From: Halomonas sp. KG2
GTDB lineage: Bacteria; Pseudomonadota; Gammaproteobacteria; Pseudomonadales; Halomonadaceae
Assembly (NCBI GenBank): GCA_030440445.1
Contig: CP098528.1
Coordinates: forward strand, 372,001-436,000
Direction of reading: 5' to 3'
Length of the DNA stretch: 64,000 nt
Positions within the stretch are counted from its first letter, which is position 1, and each line of letters opens with the position of its first letter. The notes beneath the pieces were generated by a model. It was not told the DNA's origin and searched no databases. It saw only the letters and a list, made by a program, of their open reading frames with translations. Positions 60,472 through 64,000 of this stretch are shown here, one piece after another. A program made the translations under genes and the position numbers.

Positions 60472-61449
60472 ATGACACCCTCAGAACTGCACGATGACGC
60501 TATCGTCATCGATGGCTTGATTATCGCCAAATGGAATCGTGAGCTGCTTGAGGACATGCGTTGCGGTGGTTTGACGGCGGCTAACTGCACTGTTTCGGTG
60601 TGGGAAGGGTTTCAGGCCACGGTCGATAATATCGTCAAGTCGAACCAACTGATGGCCGAGTGTAGCGACCTGGTACGCCCGGTACGCACCACCGCTGATA
60701 TCACGCGTGCGAAAGAAGAGGGCAAGACTGGGATCATCTTTGGTTTCCAGAATGCGCATGCGTTTGAGGATCAAATCGGCTACGTAGAGATCTTCAAGCA
60801 GTTGGGCGTAGGCATCGTGCAGATGTGCTACAACACCCAGAATCTAGTGGGAACCGGCTGTTACGAGCGTGACGGAGGCCTGTCTGGCTTTGGCCGTGAG
60901 ATCGTCGCCGAAATGAACCGTGTTGGCATTATGTGTGACCTCTCTCATGTTGGTGCGAAAACCTCTGAGGAGGTGATTCTCGAATCCAAAAAGCCGGTTT
61001 GCTACTCCCACTGCCTGCCCTCCGGCCTCAAAGAGCACCCGCGCAACAAATCCGATCAAGAGCTCAAGTTCATTGCTGATCACGGCGGTTTCGTCGGTGT
61101 CACCATGTTCGCGCCTTTTCTCAAAAAGGGCATCGACTCCACCATCGAAGACTACTGTGAAGCGATCGAGTACGTCATGAATATCGTTGGTGAAGATGCT
61201 ATCGGCATTGGCACTGATTTCACCCAAGGGCACGGTCAAGAGTTCTTCGAGTGGCTGACTCACGACAAGGGCTACGCCCGTCGTTTGACAGACTTTGGCA
61301 AGATCATTAATCCCAAAGGCATTCGCACCATCGGAGAGTTCCCCAATCTCACCGAGGCGCTCCTTAAGCGCGGCTTTAGTGAAACTCAGGTCAGGAAGGT
61401 CATGGGTGAGAACTGGGTGCGCGTCCTTAAGGATGTCTGGGGCGCCTAA
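60472..61449 (+). CDS. Peptidase M19 (membrane/renal dipeptidase) homologue of the betaine locus
   Basis: A 325-residue TIM-barrel protein homologous to P. aeruginosa PA5396, next to dgcA there too. M19 motifs seen: DLSHVG and CYSHC (metal histidines), GEDAIGIGTDFTQGHG. The N-terminal His-x-Asp metal motif usual in M19 is replaced by DGLIIAKWN, so catalysis may differ from dipeptide hydrolysis. Role in betaine or dimethylglycine breakdown is inferred from location. It probably starts the operon with the DUF5943 gene and dgcA. Confidence 0.88.
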   Translation: MTPSELHDDAIVIDGLIIAKWNRELLEDMRCGGLTAANCTVSVWEGFQATVDNIVKSNQLMAECSDLVRPVRTTADITRAKEEGKTGIIFGFQNAHAFEDQIGYVEIFKQLGVGIVQMCYNTQNLVGTGCYERDGGLSGFGREIVAEMNRVGIMCDLSHVGAKTSEEVILESKKPVCYSHCLPSGLKEHPRNKSDQELKFIADHGGFVGVTMFAPFLKKGIDSTIEDYCEAIEYVMNIVGEDAIGIGTDFTQGHGQEFFEWLTHDKGYARRLTDFGKIINPKGIRTIGEFPNLTEALLKRGFSETQVRKVMGENWVRVLKDVWGA

Positions 61450-61530
61450 ACGCTTGCTCCATAAGATTGATAGGAGCGATGGGATAAGCCTGCTCCTTAG
61501 CCAAGAATAATGATGTAGAGGATGATACCC

Positions 61531-62076
61531 GTGACCAAACTGGCCCCCGCACTGCCTATCGAAGTCGATAGTGAAACCGGCGTCTGGACGACTGATGCGC
61601 TGCCGATGCTCTATGTACCACGGCACTTTTTTATCAACAACCATGTGGCCGTTGAAGAGGCGTTAGGTGCTGAAAAGTACGCTGAAATCCTCTACCACGC
61701 TGGCTATAAGAGCGCCTGGCACTGGTGTGAGAAAGAAGCCGAGTGCCATGGCCTCGAAGGTGAGGCCGTTTTTGAGCACTACATGCTGCGTCTCTCTCAG
61801 CGTGGCTGGGGCCACTTTATCACCGAACAAATTGATCTTGACGCTGGCACGGCTCAGGTGCGGCTAGAACATAGCGCCTTCGTTTACCAACTGGGTAAGG
61901 TTGGGCGCAAGGTCGAGTACATGTTCACTGGCTGGTTTGCTGGGGCCATGAATCAAATTCTCGCTGCACGGGGTAGTTCGCTGCGCACCGTTGCTGAGCA
62001 GACGCAGAGCGCTGCCGAACCCGGCTGTGATGTCGGCGTCTTCGCTGTCAAACCGCTGCCCGATGCTGCCCACTAA
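61531..62076 (+). CDS. DUF5943 protein of the betaine locus (PA5397-like)
   Basis: A 181-residue protein with segments LYVPRHFFINNHVAVEEALG, YHAGYKSAWHWCEKEAECHG and RLEHSAFVYQ; it resembles 4-vinyl reductase/V4R-like ligand domains and is named DUF5943. In pseudomonads it sits between the M19 gene and dgcA, as here. GTG 61531 has AGAGG at 61517-61521 with 9-nt spacing; ATG at 61522 is directly on the Shine-Dalgarno and less likely. Exact function unknown. Confidence 0.82.
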   Translation: MTKLAPALPIEVDSETGVWTTDALPMLYVPRHFFINNHVAVEEALGAEKYAEILYHAGYKSAWHWCEKEAECHGLEGEAVFEHYMLRLSQRGWGHFITEQIDLDAGTAQVRLEHSAFVYQLGKVGRKVEYMFTGWFAGAMNQILAARGSSLRTVAEQTQSAAEPGCDVGVFAVKPLPDAAH

Positions 62077-62100
62077 CCCTGGGTACGAGGAGAGATAACC

Positions 62101-64000
62101 ATGGCATTTGACGCAATCTTTGAGCCAATCGAGATCGGCAAGCTGACCATCCGCAACCGTGTGGTCAGTACCGCCCATGCCGAGGTGCATGCCACTGACG
62201 GTGGTATGACGACTGAGCGCTACGTCAGGTATTACGAAGAAAAATCCAAGGGTGGCTGTGGCCTGTGTATCTGCGGTGGCTCATCAGTGGTGTCCATTGA
62301 TAGCCCGCAGGGGTGGTGGAGTTCGGTGAACCTTTCCACCGACCGCATCATTCCACACTTTCAGAATCTGGCGGACGCCGTGCACAAGCATGGTGGCAAG
62401 ATCATGATCCAGATTACCCATATGGGGCGCCGCTCACGCTGGGACGGCTTCGATTGGTCGACCCTGGTATCCCCCTCTGGTATCCGTGAACCGGTACACC
62501 GCTCCACCTGCAAGACGATCGAGGTGGAAGAGATTTGGCGGATTATCGGCGACTTCGCCCAGGCCGCGCGCCGGGCCAAGGAAGGTGGCCTCGACGGCGT
62601 CGAGCTGTCCGCCGTTCACCAGCATCTGATCGATCAGTTCTGGAGCCCACGGGTCAACAAACGCGAGGACGAATGGGGCGGTAGTTTCGAAAATCGCATG
62701 CGCTTCGGCATGGAAGTACTCAAAGCGGTACGTGCCGAAGTGGGCGATGACTTCGTGGTGGGTATGCGCATTTGTGGTGATGAGTTCCACCCGGATGGTC
62801 TCTCGCATGAAGACATGAAGCAGATCGCGGCTTATTACGATGCCACTAAAATGGTCGACTTTTTCGGCGTCATTGGCTCTGGCTGCGACACGCACAACAC
62901 GCTCGCCAACGTTATCCCCAATATGTCTTATCCACCGGAGCCTTTTCTACATCTGGCGGCGGGGATCAAGGAAGTGGTGAATGTGCCGGTGATCCACGCC
63001 CAGAATATTAAAGATCCCAATCAGGCCCAGCGTATTCTTGACGGGGGCTACGTGGATCTGGTAGGCATGACCCGAGCGCATATTGCTGATCCTCACCTGA
63101 TTGCCAAGATCAAGATGGGGCAGATAGATCAGATTAAACAGTGCGTGGGGGCTAACTACTGCATCGACCGCCAATACCAGGGCCTGGATGTACTGTGTAT
63201 TCAAAACGCTGCCACCTCGCGGGAATACATGGGCCTGCCGCATATCATCGAAAAGACCGAGGGCGCTAAGCGCAAAGTCGTGGTGGTAGGCGGTGGCCCC
63301 GGCGGCATGGAGGCGGCTCGTGTTGCTGCTGAGCGCGGTCATGATGTCACTCTGTTTGAGGCGGCTGATGCCCTGGGTGGGCAGATCACTATCGCCGCTC
63401 AGGCTCCGCAGCGCGACCAAATCGCCGGTATCACTCGCTGGTATCAGTTGGAGCTGGCACGCCTAAAAGTCGATCTGCGACTAGGGGCTCGTGCCGATGA
63501 GGCGACCTTGCTTGATCTACGTCCCGATATCGTGGTGCTCGCCACCGGTGGCCAACCCTTCCTTAGCCAGCACCCGGAGTGGGGCTATTCGGAGAATGCC
63601 GAGGAGAGTCTGGTGGTCAGCACTTGGGATATTCTCTCAGGCAAGGTGGCACCCGGTAAAAACGTGCTGATTTATGACGCTATCTGCGAATTCTCTGGCG
63701 TCTCGGCGGCCGACTATCTGGCTGATAAGGGCGCCAAGGTCGAGATCGTCACCGACGATATCAAGCCCGGCGCGGCGGTGGGGGGAACCACCTTCCCCAC
63801 TTATTACCGCAGCCTGTACGAGAAAGAAGTGATCATGTCCTCTGACTTGATGCTGCATAAGGTCTACCGCGAGGGCGACGGCCTAGTGGCTGTGCTCGAA
63901 AATGAGTACACCGGTGCCTTGGAAGAGCGCGTGGTTGATCAGGTGGTCGTCGAAAACGGCGTGCGTCCTGACGAGGCGCTTTATTACGCCCTCAAAGAGC
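62101..64000 (+). CDS. dgcA: Dimethylglycine demethylase subunit DgcA (partial, runs off the right edge)
   Basis: An uninterrupted frame from ATG 62101 to the window end encodes at least 633 residues. The N-terminal part is an old-yellow-enzyme-like FMN TIM barrel (IGKLTIRNRVVSTAHAE, MIQITHMGRRS, GVELSAVHQHL). An iron-sulfur cysteine cluster (CVGANYCIDRQ ... CIQNAA) follows, then a Rossmann domain with VVGGGPGGMEAARVA near residue 397. DgcA with DgcB oxidatively demethylates dimethylglycine to sarcosine. Pseudomonas DgcA is ~686 residues, so only the tail is missing. It is 24 bp after the DUF5943 gene. Confidence 0.93.
   Translation, partial: MAFDAIFEPIEIGKLTIRNRVVSTAHAEVHATDGGMTTERYVRYYEEKSKGGCGLCICGGSSVVSIDSPQGWWSSVNLSTDRIIPHFQNLADAVHKHGGKIMIQITHMGRRSRWDGFDWSTLVSPSGIREPVHRSTCKTIEVEEIWRIIGDFAQAARRAKEGGLDGVELSAVHQHLIDQFWSPRVNKREDEWGGSFENRMRFGMEVLKAVRAEVGDDFVVGMRICGDEFHPDGLSHEDMKQIAAYYDATKMVDFFGVIGSGCDTHNTLANVIPNMSYPPEPFLHLAAGIKEVVNVPVIHAQNIKDPNQAQRILDGGYVDLVGMTRAHIADPHLIAKIKMGQIDQIKQCVGANYCIDRQYQGLDVLCIQNAATSREYMGLPHIIEKTEGAKRKVVVVGGGPGGMEAARVAAERGHDVTLFEAADALGGQITIAAQAPQRDQIAGITRWYQLELARLKVDLRLGARADEATLLDLRPDIVVLATGGQPFLSQHPEWGYSENAEESLVVSTWDILSGKVAPGKNVLIYDAICEFSGVSAADYLADKGAKVEIVTDDIKPGAAVGGTTFPTYYRSLYEKEVIMSSDLMLHKVYREGDGLVAVLENEYTGALEERVVDQVVVENGVRPDEALYYALKE

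Overview
The window reads as a chromosomal segment of a Halomonas-type gammaproteobacterium (Halomonadaceae, Oceanospirillales). The evidence is the 16S/23S sequence, gene orders shared with both Escherichia coli and Pseudomonas, and a glycine-betaine catabolism locus at the right edge. Almost everything is housekeeping core genome. I see no prophage, insertion sequence, CRISPR array or plasmid gene.

Layout. 1-18.7 kb (mostly +): the end of carB, then greA, yhbY (-), rlmE, ftsH, folP, glmM, tpiA, secG, tRNA-Leu(GAG), initiator tRNA-fMet, rimP-nusA-infB-rbfA-truB, rpsO and pnp. This is the E. coli leuU/metY-nusA-pnp neighbourhood with argG missing. 18.7-21.4 kb: an MFS efflux pump and an acetyl-CoA acetyltransferase. 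21.4-31.8 kb (all -): gluQRS, cbrX, cbrA, cbrB, a non-coding gap, then pcnB, folK, panB, panC, panD. This is the Pseudomonas order, and the gap sits exactly where Pseudomonas carries the sRNA crcZ. 32-41.7 kb: dksA, an aminotransferase and sfsA, then yggS-proC-yggT-metX-metW-DUF4426 (-), a pilT remnant, anmK (-) and tyrS. 41.7-47.5 kb: a complete rRNA operon (16S, tRNA-Ile, tRNA-Ala, 23S, 5S) with promoters, boxA elements and terminator. 47.6-58.8 kb: a tandem intergenic repeat followed by mixed accessory or conserved genes. 59.1-64 kb: gbdR, an M19 dipeptidase homologue, a DUF5943 gene and the start of dgcA, for betaine/dimethylglycine breakdown.

Main discovery. The gap between cbrB and pcnB (minus strand, about 26175 to 25711) contains seven copies of an AACAACA-cored A-rich motif plus one variant at the 5' end. 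It also has a near-consensus sigma-54 promoter at 26186-26201 and ends in a strong GC hairpin. This is what a CrcZ-type Hfq/Crc decoy RNA driven by CbrB should look like. The second notable find is a truncated pilT start (39117-39242), divergent from yggS where Pseudomonas has an intact pilT. It is cut off at the junction with anmK. Further items are a possible pseudoknot in the rpsO leader, an unusual initiator tRNA 1:72 mismatch, a 185-bp tandem repeat after the rRNA operon, and an M19 protein lacking the usual N-terminal metal-binding motif.

Genes work together in several blocks: translation and RNA-decay machinery (nusA to pnp), folate and pantothenate synthesis (folP, folK, panBCD), carbon/nitrogen control (CbrAB-CrcZ), methionine synthesis (metXW), and betaine catabolism (gbdR-dgcA). 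All function calls are from reading the sequence and family knowledge; no database search was run.
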